DNA of 42,276 nt, from positions 1 to 42,276 of the forward strand of contig JAAMPI010000350.1 in assembly GCA_013054445.1 (NCBI GenBank), read 5' to 3'. A program made the position numbers and the translations under genes. Shown here piece after piece: positions 22,533 to 32,762 of the stretch. The notes below the pieces were generated by a model. That model did no database searches. It had not been told where the DNA came from and worked only from the letters and a program-made list of their open reading frames with translations. The stretch comes from Cudoniella acicularis (lineage: Eukaryota > Ascomycota > Leotiomycetes > Helotiales > Helotiaceae). Numbering within the stretch: the first letter of the stretch is position 1; each line of letters opens with the position of its first letter.

Positions 22533-23337
22533 AGAGCTGAGAAGAGAATGCAATGAACCAATAGGTATAGAAATAGAACAAAATAGAAATTTTTCGTTCT
22601 TATGACCGTTGCAACCCTCTTCTATCGTCTTCACGCCTCTGGGAAGTCACTAATATATAATGTTTGTATCGTTGGACACATTCCTAAGAAAATAATTAGC
22701 TTGCTTGGTAAGAAATAGAGCCTCGCTAAGACTGATAAAGGACAACCTCGAGTTGTCTCTTTTCGCTGAGTTTTCTGTTCTTGGTCTAGTGCAGATCCAC
22801 CTGGCACCCCCGATCCTACAGAACACTCAAGAAGATTTAAATAACGAGTAATTTGAAAGGGATACTGATTCCGAAAGAATCATAATTGAGAGAAGCTGGA
22901 CTATAATACGTTATTTACGAAATCACCCCACGTAACTCAGTGTCAATTATTTGAAGTGTTGTGAGTGAGTTTACGCGTAATTTAGACTGAGATTGACTTT
23001 AAGAATTTAATTCTTTTTTTAAAGGACAGGGTATGATGGCGATTACTATTTTTGAATTAAGTTATACAGTATTTGAGTATTTAGACGACTATAGCTACTG
23101 TGTTGTTGACATACCCGAGCCATTTCTACACTGTTATCGCTATCCGACAGCATGTCGAACGCTGAAATTTAGGGAGTCTTCCTTGAAAAATGGCGAATTA
23201 ACCCTCCCACATGAACGAACGAATAAAGTAGTTAATACTAAACTAAAATCAATTTAAGGTCAGTTGAAAGCTGCTATATATGATTTTTACTAATGTTTAA
23301 CTGATTTTGGCCAGTTTGTTCTTGTGAAAATGTAATT

Positions 23338-23525
23338 CAACACCCAAAAGCTGTGTGCACATTGACCACCAGTGAGTTGCAAGCTTTAGTTTAGCATGAT
23401 ACATGCTACTTCGGGGTCTCTTCCCTGAAATTCAGTGAGGCCCGCGCTACACAATAACGAATTAATGGTTCCAATGCGTAGATTAATTTCAGCTACAACA
23501 TAATCAATTCTATGACTCTGGCGAT
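23338..23525 (+). repeat. Diverged direct repeat, copy A
   Basis: This copy runs from ACACCCAAAAG to TGACTCTGG and aligns with the stretch at 23607-23774. The shared core is GTGAGTTGCAAGCTTTAG here and GCGAGTTGCAGGCTTCAG in copy B, followed by CTTCCCTGAAAT in both. Most differences in the core are C/T or G/A, with copy A carrying T or A, as expected after repeat-induced point mutation. Confidence 0.55.
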
Positions 23526-23606
23526 TTAAAAGGAGCCAAAAGGTAAAGATTTGTGTACCAAATATGTGCTTCTACTAATTTTATTGTCGCAAAGTAGCGA
23601 TTGTGC

Positions 23607-23774
23607 GACACCCAAAGGGTGCGGCCAGTAATTTACAGCGAGTTGCAGGCTTCAGTCCACCAGAGCATACGCTGTATTTGGTGCATCTTCCCTGAAATAG
23701 TAAACCTTGCGACCCGTAGCCACGCATGAATATTCGGCTGCGCAGATCATTTGTTACGATTCTAGAATCCTGGA
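23607..23774 (+). repeat. Diverged direct repeat, copy B
   Basis: This is the partner of 23338-23525, in the same orientation and about 270 bases further on. It keeps more C and G at differing positions. A weak third relative may lie near 23149-23215 (AGTCTTCCTTGAAA), but I am not sure of it. Confidence 0.55.
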
Positions 23775-24535
23775 AACAATCAAGAATATGTAAGAGATAC
23801 TATTTTAGTCCTTTTTGCCATTCTATAAATTCCCAGAAAATAAAAAAATATCTTATCTCAATATCTTACCCCACACTTATGCTCCTATCGAACTAGCCTC
23901 CTAAATCATTTTCTCCAACTCCCCCCCCTCTCCCCACTCTTGGATCACTTTCCATGATTTCCACTGAATTTATTTTCTTTATCTCCTCAACCGTTATGCA
24001 CACAGCGTAGCGAACTCGCACAGAACACTCGAGGATTAGTAAACAGCCAATAGGTGAAAAGTGCTAATAATTAGAGAGTCAATGTGAGAGAAAACTGGGC
24101 GAGATTAGGCTAAATCCACACATAATATGTTACAGTAGCAGAGATATTGAGAATTTTATGATAGATTTCACGATACTGTGCGCATAATAGTTGGGGAGGT
24201 ACAGGTAGCTGACATAACAGTAAGCCAGGTTAAGTGAGTCCCTCTCCTCGTGTGAGTGATTGAGAACTAATTCTCCTAGATAGGATTTTCCTCTCAAGAG
24301 GAGTGGGGTTGGATAGGCAGTTATGACGATCAATTAAAACCGACTCAAGACAACCAGCATTTTCCCAACATCTGATTTATACAATACATCCATCTGTCTA
24401 CATATACAGAAACCAGCTCTAAGAACCAAAAAACAAACAAACAGAGAATAAATGTACAAAATTTTCCACCCAGAATAATACATACATGCACCTCTCCTCA
24501 GCCTCCCAAATTTCCAACTCCACACAGCGAGCAAC

Positions 24536-26035
24536 TTACGGCACAATCGAGAAAACCTGAGTTGCGCCTCCGTTGCACGCCTGACTATCGAGTTTGCCAG
24601 CATTATCAAACAAGCAAGTCGCACCATTCGCATTCTCCGGTGCCAACACAATCGAATTCCCGCCCCCAAACGCAAAGAGCTGGGAGTTGGTCACGGCACC
24701 ACCGCCATCTGCTCGTCCTCCACAAGAAAACATAATGACTGTGTCACCTACAGCTCGTCGGGAATCAAAGTTCAAACACCCATTCGTCAAACTGCTCACC
24801 ACCAACGTGCTATTAGCAACATTGTTATGCACTCCTTTCATAATGAAGTCAAATTTCTCCCCTGCGGCACCAGTGCAAGGTTGAACGGCAATCGGGATAA
24901 GATTTTCGCGGAAGTCGCCTGCATCGGGGTTGATGAAGAGGCAATCTCCGGTGGAGGACTTGATCGATGCGGAGGTGAAGGCGCGGACGGCAGTGTTGTC
25001 GATGGGGTTTGCTTCTGCAGCTGCGGAGGGGTTGAGAACACCACCTGCTCGGGAGACAGAAATGGGGCCTGTGGAGGAGGGGGTTGATGTGGCGGCGGCT
25101 TGGGCGGCGGAGGTGGTTGCTGGAGCTTCTGTGGATGGTGAAGAGGCGGCGGCGGATGAGGCGATTGATGTTGCGGCGACGGCTGGGCTGGATGCGCTTG
25201 ATGAAGCGACGGCTTGGGCTGAAGTTGGGACGGAAACGGCGGATGATACTTGGGCAGCTGATGAAGCGGGAGCAGCGGATGCTTGGGTAGGGACAGCAGA
25301 GGCAGGAGCTGGCGATCCACCTCCGAAAGAAAATGATTGTGTTGCATCTCCGGCCTTGCAAGGAGCTTGATCGAGGACATTTCCAGCTGTGACAGCTAAG
25401 CATGTGCCTACTGCGTTTTCAGGCTCGAGAGACAATGGACCAGCTCCACCGGTGAAGTTGAAGAGTTGTGAGTTGGTGACGGCACCCCCTGTATTTATTA
25501 GTTGAAGGTCATTAGAAAGTGAGGAGAACTTACCTCCATCTCCTCTTCCACCACAGGAGAACATGATCACTGTGTTCCCTGCAGCACGGCGAGGATCGAA
25601 GTTCATACAAGCTTGAGTCTAGAAAAGTCAGTTTGATCCACCAAAACTTTCAGGGGTCATACCAAAGTGTTGACGACCAGCATTGTTCCAGCTTGGTCAT
25701 CATGCTTCCCTTTCGTGATGATATCCCACAACTGACCGGCACTTCCATCACAGGCAGCGACTTGAATTGGGTTCAAGTTTGCTCTGAAATCTCCAGATAA
25801 TTCGTTGACAAAAAGACATTCTCCGGTTGAAGTCTGATGGTCAGCATTTATTTTGAACATTGATGAGAAGAAATACCTTGATTTCCGTGGATGAGAAAGC
25901 TCGAGTAGCTGTGTCGTCTCGTTGTTGTGCCTCTTCAAACGCAGCTGTGTTCAATGCAGCAACAGTTCTGACTTCAATTGGCGATGCAGATGCAAGTACG
26001 AGAGCACTGAAAAGGAGGGAGATTGAGGCGATCAT
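24536..26035 (-). CDS. Secreted protein with two ricin-B-like beta-trefoil units and a Ser/Ala/Thr-rich linker
   Basis: Four exons, 26035-25877, 25833-25663, 25618-25534 and 25488-24536, with introns of 43-45 bases, give about 455 residues in an intact frame. The N-terminus (MIASISLLFSALVLASASP) is a clear signal peptide, followed by a short, possibly propeptide, segment. Two homologous units follow. Each starts TGECLFVN or TGDCLFIN, then GDFR.NL.PI.V..C.G.AG, CMNFDPRRA or CLNFDSRRA, the shared TVIMFSCGGR, and GAVTNSQLF, and ends with a Cys-rich third subrepeat. Three such subrepeats per unit, with C-L and Q-x-W/F-like ends, resemble a ricin-B beta-trefoil. A linker of about 100 residues rich in Ala, Ser, Thr and Pro separates the units and is probably O-glycosylated. 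A carbohydrate-binding or cell-surface role is likely but the ligand is unknown. I see no catalytic domain. Confidence 0.82.
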
Positions 26036-26799
26036 AATGAATGCTTAAAAAGAATTTTGAAGGAATGTAAAAACTGCTCAGCAGAAAATGATCCGAAAAG
26101 AATAGAATGCAAGAGAGAGAAGAGAATGATGCTGATGCTGATGCTGGAGAAAAAAAGATCCCTCCATCTCGAGGATATCGAAGTATATAAACACCCCAGC
26201 CATCGATTCCATTCGTTCCCAAACAAGCTTAAAATGAAGCGGCAAAGTAGGTAAAGGGGGATCCAGTTAGTTTCTGAAAAGGTTTCATTCTTCCCGCTTC
26301 TCTTCCCACTTCCCGCCGAAAAGATCTCCAAAGCGTCGATCAGGTTCGTCTGAACGGTCGGTGTTGAAACTCGGGATGTGAGAGACGGCGTCTGATGTTC
26401 GGATTAACGCCAGGGATGAGACATTAAGCGAAGATTAGATCTCCGCCACTCGTTGGCCTCCACAATTTTCGCGCTGATGCTTGCCAAGCGCGAGATTCTG
26501 ATTGGCTAAAATTCCCCGAGAGGATGCACTCTCTGACTTGGGTCGAAACGAGTGTGGCTCTTTGAGTGACTTTGAGGAAAGCAGGGGAAGTCTGGACTGA
26601 TCTCGATGATCTGATTTTATTTGATTTGATCTTGGATTACTCAACACCCTTGCGGTCTTTTTGCATTCAGTAGTATTCGTAGTCGTGCTCAGAACTATTA
26701 CATGACATAGGAAAGCTGGTGCACCTTGGATCACTGTTCTTCGGGCTCGTCAGCAGGGATGAAGTTGAAAATCAATTTAAGAAAAAAAGGGTCTTCAAA

Positions 26800-26990
26800 A
26801 AGTTTGTTGGCCGAACTGAATAGATAACAAAGGGGTGCCCGTGGGGGGTAAGCGCGTCCATGTACGGTTGCGAGGGGTCGAGTCCATCCTTGTTGTTTAT
26901 TGAAAAGTTCGACTCTTTCCACCTCCAACGACTTTATGATTTATTTTCTGTGAAGGCGCACTTTTTGTGAAAATGTATTATGTTTTCATG
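26800..26990 (+). repeat. Diverged direct repeat, first copy
   Basis: The shared core TGGCCGAACTGAATA.ATAA..AGGGGT.GCCCG..GGGGG occurs here and again near 27200. Both copies continue with TACGGT and, further on, with GTTCGA.T..TTCCACC. The copies are clearly related but have diverged through substitutions and indels. Confidence 0.5.
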
Positions 26991-27184
26991 TAGATCGTAA
27001 AGTGTTTGTGTCCTTTTAGGTGAGGCATCCATGCTCGTGGTGGTGAGGGAATACATTGAAATTGTTATTTGGTTTGACTTTAAATAAGTCACCCAAATCG
27101 TGAGATATTTTACCGTCACCTACTTCTCAGTTATCAGTAGTGACCTATATAAATAACTATTCAAGAGAAAAGCCCATCAACCAA

Positions 27185-27385
27185 ATGCCCTCTGGCCGAA
27201 CTGAATATATAATCAGAGGGGTTGCCCGGCGGGGGGAGAGAAGCATCCATCCATTTACGGTGTACGTCGATGGCGCGTTGATATGGTGGCGACGCAGACT
27301 TTCTCGGGGGTTCGATTTCTTCCACCAACAAATTGATTTTCGATTTTTGGAGGTTGTATTTTTTCATTTTACAAAAGTCAAATGG
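27185..27385 (+). repeat. Diverged direct repeat, second copy
   Basis: Partner of 26800-26990, about 390 bases downstream in the same orientation. It contains an extra block of about 40 bases between the two shared segments. No coding capacity or terminal repeats are visible. Confidence 0.5.
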
Positions 27386-27775
27386 AATTGGGAAAAGAAC
27401 CCACACTTGTGGTTGTGTGAAAGACAAGATTGATATTTACTTAAATCTCAACTTCAAAATTTTCGGAGACTTGAAAGTTAAAATTGAGAATTATCCAAAT
27501 TTTGGGGTTATTTCTTCTGGATCTTTTTCGCACTCGCAAGTAGGTGCCTCTGTGGAACACCAGGCCAAGTTTAATCCTTCAATTCAAGAATAAGGGTATC
27601 GTCGCAAGTATGATAACAAGTAGGTACTCCACGATGTCCAGTTCCAACAATCTCTCCAAGACCATGGTTTCCAGTCCTGGCGAGTGCGTTCGAATAGCGG
27701 AGCCACCATACCATATCCACAAAAAGCCTCCCATATAAACATTACGCATTACCAATATACCAATCCCCAATCCTC

Positions 27776-28566
27776 TTAGGTCAACCAAGCCCAACTCCCC
27801 ACAACCCTCCCCTGATCCTCCTCTGCAAGACTCGTAAACATACTCAAACTCAAATCTAAATCATCGGCCTGGCACCCCACACACCTATCCACAACCTCAA
27901 CATCCACACTGCTGTTTCCCCCTCTCGTAGGATCATATCTCGTTATGCGTATCTTCTTCCCGCAAAGCGGATTAAGGTTCGGATTCGAGCTCGTAGATGC
28001 CGCGTCCCAAACAATATGCGAAATGGCGCAGATAGCGTCCGTGGAGGTATTTTCGTAGCCGCAAGCTCCGTAGCCAGGGCCTGGGGAGTAGTATGTCAAG
28101 TCGCCGGTGAAGATACCCGTGTTGGTGGGGAGAGGGAGGTCTTGCGCTGAGCTGCTGGTGGAGAGTGAGCCAGAATTCTCTTGGCTAATGGATATCAAAC
28201 TCGAGTACAGAAGGGATGCAAGAGGATATTGGCGGAGAGAACTCACGATTTATGCTTCAATCCCAAGCCAAGACCCAATCCCAAGATAAACACCAAGAGC
28301 ACCAGTCCCGCGACAGCGCTAACGATAATCTTGCGCTTCCTGTTCCCCGCAAGCCATGCCTTCACAGGCCTTGGAATAACGCGCTCAGCGAATCCAGGCG
28401 CCGCAGTCGATGTTCCCATCTCTAATCCTGCCTCTAATTCCTTATCCTCTTTCGAAGTTTGCAACGGTTGCTGTTGGCTCTTTGCGACCGGCTTGCGAAA
28501 GATATTCTTCTTCGGTGGGGAGGAAGGAGTTTCCCACTCGGGGACTTCGTGGTTCATAGTCGCCAT
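27776..28566 (-). CDS. Membrane-anchored double-psi beta-barrel (RlpA/expansin-like) protein
   Basis: Two exons, 28566-28247 and 28184-27776, with a 62-base intron (donor GTGAGT), give about 242 residues. The N-terminal 80 residues are hydrophilic and Pro/Lys/Glu-rich. The helix IIVSAVAGLVLLVFILGLGL after a basic RKRK makes this a type II membrane protein. A Ser-rich spacer leads into a double-psi beta-barrel: GIFTGDLTYYSPGPGYGACG, an Asn/Pro-rich middle with CGKKIRITRY, and DVEVVDRCVGCQADDLDLS followed by GSWAWL. This matches the DPBB_1 fold of RlpA, barwin and expansin-like proteins. Fungal proteins with this layout are usually cell-wall associated and their activity is uncertain. The frame is intact. 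Confidence 0.85.
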
Positions 28567-28918
28567 TATTTGTTATCGTTTGCAAAGCATTGCGAAGAAG
28601 CAGAGGGGAATGCGACGTGGGCGCAATATGGTGGAGAGATGGTCGCGATGACGGTCAGCGGCTCTTTTGGGGGTAAATGTGGGAAGTTGGCTGCATCCTT
28701 GTCAGGAACACGGGGAAAAGTGGGTGTCTGAATCGCTGGCGTTCAGCGCCAATAAAGCTTAATTTGGGTGGATTCAGGGGTTTGGATTTGGTGCAGGAAC
28801 AGAGAATTTCGTGCAACCACATCTCAAAAAGTCTTCACAAAAATCATCTTCAATTTCTTTTCGCCCAACACTCTGATTCAAGATTTTATGACTTCTATCT
28901 GCCTCTTATAAAGCTCGA

Positions 28919-30870
28919 TCAGTAATACAATCCCTCCTGCCATCATCGGCATCTCTCCGCAACAATGTCATCCGGCGCCACCAAATACCCGTCCCACTCA
29001 AATCCACAACGCTGCTCTCCGCCCCATAAATTGGAATATCCGGATATCCCGCACCAACCGGCCTTTCATCCACTACAAAGGAGGATATATAATCTTGAAG
29101 CGCAAAAGCCACAGTAGTGTTGACCGTATCCGTGAGTGTTTGGCGACTAACAAGTGTGGAAAATGACGTCGCACCAATGGTGCTTGATGCATTGTTATAA
29201 AATATGAAGCTTTGGTCTTGCCCATCGTAGCCGGATAAACGGAGAAAAGCCCTGGGTAAAAAATGCGTAAGTTGAGGATTTCAAAATTGCGGTTGTCACT
29301 TACAAGAATATATATGGTTGTCGAACGCCCAGTCAAGGAACTTGGCATTGCAAACAAACGAAGAGTCCGCAACGATGGCTTTAGCTCTTTCATAGTACGT
29401 GAAGTAACCCTGCGATCCATCGAAAACAGCTGGGTATAACGTAAAGTTGATGTATTCCAAAGCCTCTAGGGAAATATCCGGAAAGGCCACCTGAACAGCC
29501 TGGGTTGAAGAATCCGAGTTGTTGATCAACGGAGAAGTGAACAAAAGTCCTTCGTTCGAATTATGCCCCGTCATAACCCCGATATTTTTATCGAATCTTC
29601 CCTCAGCAAGAAGTTTGCCTGGCAATTCCGGTACGAAACCCTCATCAACAACAGGTCCATAAACACCACTTCCATACGGCGCATTATAAATCTGCACCGC
29701 ATTAGCCCACATCAACGTCTCTGAGTCAAGTTCCCTCGCTTCAGCAAGAGTAGAGACATTCAGCAGCTCCAAAAACTCCTGAAATACGTCCTCCGGCTGA
29801 TCACCCAATGGCCTCGAATCACAAGCCAGTGAAGAAACAATCGCTTTCTGGAAAAGACTCTCCCTCCTTTTCCAGGATCCCCTCCAAAAGCCGTAATTTG
29901 ATGGACAATCGACCCAGCACCAGCAGATTTCCCAAAAACCGTCATATCATCCTTGTTTCCACCAAAAAGGTGGATGTTATCTTGAACCCATTTCAGCGCC
30001 AGTCGCTGTTCTATCTGCTTGCACTGAGGGGCCTGCTGAAAAGCCGAATGCTCCGAGACGGTAGTTTATTGCTACCCAGATGAATTTTTTCCAAATGTGG
30101 CGTATATCCCAGTTGGATCGAACTTTCCACCGCCGGTTTTCTCGCCGGAGGTATATCCTCCTCCGTAAATCTACTTTTCATCAGCAACCAACCATCAATC
30201 CATCACAAAAAGAAGCCTACACACCCAAACAAGAACACTCGCCCCTTCCCCAGCCTCACAAATCCCAAACAAACCCACCGGCACATAAACATCTAAGAAT
30301 AGACAGTCTTCATCCATCCTCGCATCCGTCACATTACTCCGCATCGCCGGCAACCTCGCAGCAGCAGCAGCATAATCAAACGGTTGGCCGAGCAAATAAT
30401 TAATCATAAACGTTTGAGCGAGAGTATGCCATGCGCCTGAGCCTTGAGGGCATATTTTGCCTATTGAGCCATTGTTTATGGTGGAGGAGTTTGGAGTGGG
30501 TGGTGTGGGTGGTAGGGGAGCTTGGAAGCGTAAATTTCCGAGCGGTGGTTGGACGAGGCGGATGTTGGAGAAGTTATAGAAGCTTCCGGGGGTCTGGAGT
30601 CTATTAGCAGAGGATCTGGAGGGAGGAGGGGGTATGAAAGAAGAGTAGAGGCGGAGAAACGAGCCTTGAGAGCGATTACTTGGTAGCGTTCCTATAAATG
30701 TTAATTGGTTGGTCTACTACTATTTTCTCTCGTCGCATGGAGCGAAAGAAAGAAAAGGTAGGACACACATATCCTAAATCAACAGCTGGGAGAACTGTCG
30801 AAGCATATGCCATGGAAAGAAGCAACGCAATGCTTAAGCTTGGAATCCAAATGGAAAATATGGGAGCCAT
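28919..30870 (-). pseudogene. Type-B carboxylesterase/lipase, multiply frame-broken
   Basis: Family blocks run in order along the strand. They are a signal peptide (SLSIALLLSMAYASTVLP), PAVDLGYERYQ across a 12-base exon, SFYNFSNIRLVQPPLGNLRF, DEDCLFLDVYVP, VLVW joined by splicing to IYGGGYTSGE, WVAINYRLGAFGF, RLALKWVQDNIHLFGGN, the nucleophile elbow GKSAG, FQKAIVSS, and a C-terminal region ending WQEGLYY. The first three exons (30870-30769, 30691-30680, 30593-30225) splice cleanly in frame. Beyond 30170 the blocks lie in different frames. There are single-base breaks near 30085-30090, 29862-29864, 29231-29236 and 28988-28990, a larger loss near 30000-30015, and an in-frame TGA at 28943-28945. 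The ancestral enzyme would be a secreted serine esterase. No functional product is expected unless many of these are sequence errors. Confidence 0.75.
30680..30691 (-). other. 12-base microexon of the carboxylesterase gene
   Basis: GAACGCTACCAA lies between an acceptor TTATAG and a donor GTAATC. It encodes the ERYQ that follows DLGY in this family. The flanking introns are 77 and 86 bases, and the second has a clear TGCTAAT branch site. Confidence 0.7.
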
Positions 30871-31146
30871 TTCAATGAGACTTGGAACTCAGAAGCTCAC
30901 CAAGACACAAATGTTCTGCAATTGAGAATGCACTCACCGAGAAGAAACAGCTCCTCTTAAGATTTATATCTCACCACCTCCCGATCCCGGAGGCACCAAC
31001 CAACCAACCATCTCATATCATCATCTCCGATCGATCAACAAACCCATTTCATCTCATATTTCCCTCTCCCGAAAACCTTGGAATTCCACGCCTAGCGTAC
31101 ATGCGTTACTATTCCATAATTTCAATCTACCATGTGTCGGTGAAAA

Positions 31147-31590
31147 ATGAATTCGAAGGTATTAACTTGTCTCCTTAGTATGTTACAACTCCTCTTCCCG
31201 CCATCCAACCCTGCCGAGCAAAATTCTCCAGGAGTAACCTTACAACAAACTGCTGCATTCAAAACGAGCACAGGATACGATTACAGCCTCTGGGCATGGA
31301 CAGATCCTAACAATTCAGTGGACAACACCCAGTGCGAGGTCTCGTTCGGTGTATACGTGCCTGGTAGTTATTGGTATAACCCACCAAATTTGATTTCAGA
31401 TATTACGAACTAAGTCGTTTTCACGGGTGGATGGCAAGAAATTAGTGGAGCAAATGTGTTGTGGCCAACAGCCTCCAACGCCTATAGAGCTTATCCATGT
31501 ATGTTCCAGCCTCTTGTGTATATAAATTGTGCAGGCGGCACCGCATTATATATCGATGATCTTTCATTCTCTTTCACACCGACTGCCTGA
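31147..31590 (+). pseudogene. Carbohydrate-binding-module-like remnant with an in-frame stop
   Basis: One frame of 148 codons is open except for TAA at 31411-31413. It encodes a hydrophobic start, then VTLQQTAAFKTSTGYDYSL, CEVSFGVYVPG, VVFTGGWQEISGANV, VYINCAGGTALYIDDLSFSF and a stop at 31588. This pattern of one jelly-roll domain (ligand-side aromatics, closing with YIDDLSF) resembles fungal CBM4/9 or CenC-like domains, which usually occur in larger secreted proteins. A 48-base GT-AG stretch (31366-31413, starting GTTATT) could remove the stop in frame, so a functional spliced gene is not excluded. I favour a remnant. Confidence 0.55.
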
Positions 31591-32762
31591 GCGAGGTTGG
31601 GGGAAAGGAAGAAAAGGCTCTCGAACATAGTTGGATATAATATACTCAGTATGAAGGTGGAATTGAATGATTTGCTGTTATCGATCTTTTATATGTATTT
31701 ATACTTTGAAATATGCCATTCTTTTCGAAATTGGAAATCGCTCGACAAATATACGTTTCTGCGCGGGAGGACAAGTTCGAGTTGAAAGAGAAGCTTTTGG
31801 AGATCATTCTTGTTTTTCTTTACTATGCCATATTTTAAACTATAAATTTTAAATTTGATTATAAATAGGCAGGATTGTGAAAAGATGAAATGAAAAGAAG
31901 CCTCGCTTCGCTTGTAACTGGAAAATATAAAATGTGTAAGCCCCTGTGTCTAATAAGTAGTTGTTAAAATTATCAATCGCTATTTTTGTGAGTTCGCCAA
32001 CTTGTAGCACCGAATTTGTAGTATTTAGAGAGAATATCTAGAAGGTACCGCGTTGGTTTGTTTGGCGGCCGAGGACAGGAGAAGTATATCCTCGACTTTT
32101 CCTAGTAATGAGATTGGGGCCTCCAAGACAACTGCAGCACAAATTTCTGGATAAAATAGCTAGTTAAGCTACATATATGCATTCATATTTTAGCAGGCCC
32201 TCCCATTTTGAACGGACAAACTGTTCAAATAATTGAGGTGAGCTGGGAACTTTGGTTTCGTTCTAATATAACTGTGCGACCTTAACTCTAGTCGTTTAGC
32301 ACTTTCCAAACGGCATACACTTCATGCCTCTTTAAAATCAGGTTCTTGTCAAACCAATGAGAGGTTAGCTCAACTCCCAAGTGTCTTGCCTTGCGCATGC
32401 CAAAAAGAAAAGACAATATTCATCCCCCACATAAGTAATGAGGAATCTCAGGTGATACAAGACATTAGGGTTAGCCGAGAAAAGGAGACGGGATTGTCTG
32501 TGACGCGCAGCCATGTAGCAATGGCTTTTCCTTCCAGGCATGGGAACTACCGTTTGACTGCTCCCCAGACCACGGAGATAGCACACTGTGTTTCAGCGAT
32601 ATCTCACTGCCGTAAACAAAAGTAAGCGTATGGGCTGTGTCTTATATTAGCGAGTAGCCCCTAAACCGGAACCAACCCCTACCTCCCCTTTTTTACTTCC
32701 CCTTTTCACGATTCTGCCTTATCGAATGGAAACTTGAAGCCCTAAATTTGATCCAACATAAT
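31591..32762. other. Gene-free stretch
   Basis: I see no gene in these 1.2 kb. The sequence is A/T-rich to about 32040, then of mixed composition. A 79-codon frame near 32386 has no recognisable content. The right end is the 3' flank of the HET-domain gene. Confidence 0.45.

Larger units (their letters stand above)
22533..24535. other. AT-rich gene-free stretch with diverged repeats
   Basis: I see no gene in these 2 kb. The centre is A/T-rich with many in-frame stops and holds the direct repeat pair described separately. The right-hand 400 bases are probably the 3' flank of the lectin-like gene that ends at 24536. Confidence 0.5.
26036..27775. other. Gene-free stretch with a second diverged repeat pair
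   Basis: No supported gene. The first few hundred bases form the promoter of the lectin-like gene. The remainder is A/T-rich and includes the direct repeat pair at about 26800-26990 and 27185-27385. The right end is the 3' flank of the double-psi barrel gene. Confidence 0.45.

Noticed and set aside
24838..25403. Long Pro/Arg/Ser-rich frames on both strands over the lectin-like gene
   Set aside because: They are alternative readings of the Ala/Ser-rich linker codons. The lectin-like frame has a signal peptide, splice sites and duplicated domains.
27300..27345. Possible tRNA T-arm (GGGGGTTCGATTTCTTCC)
   Set aside because: The flanking bases do not pair as a T stem, and no acceptor, D or anticodon arm can be drawn.
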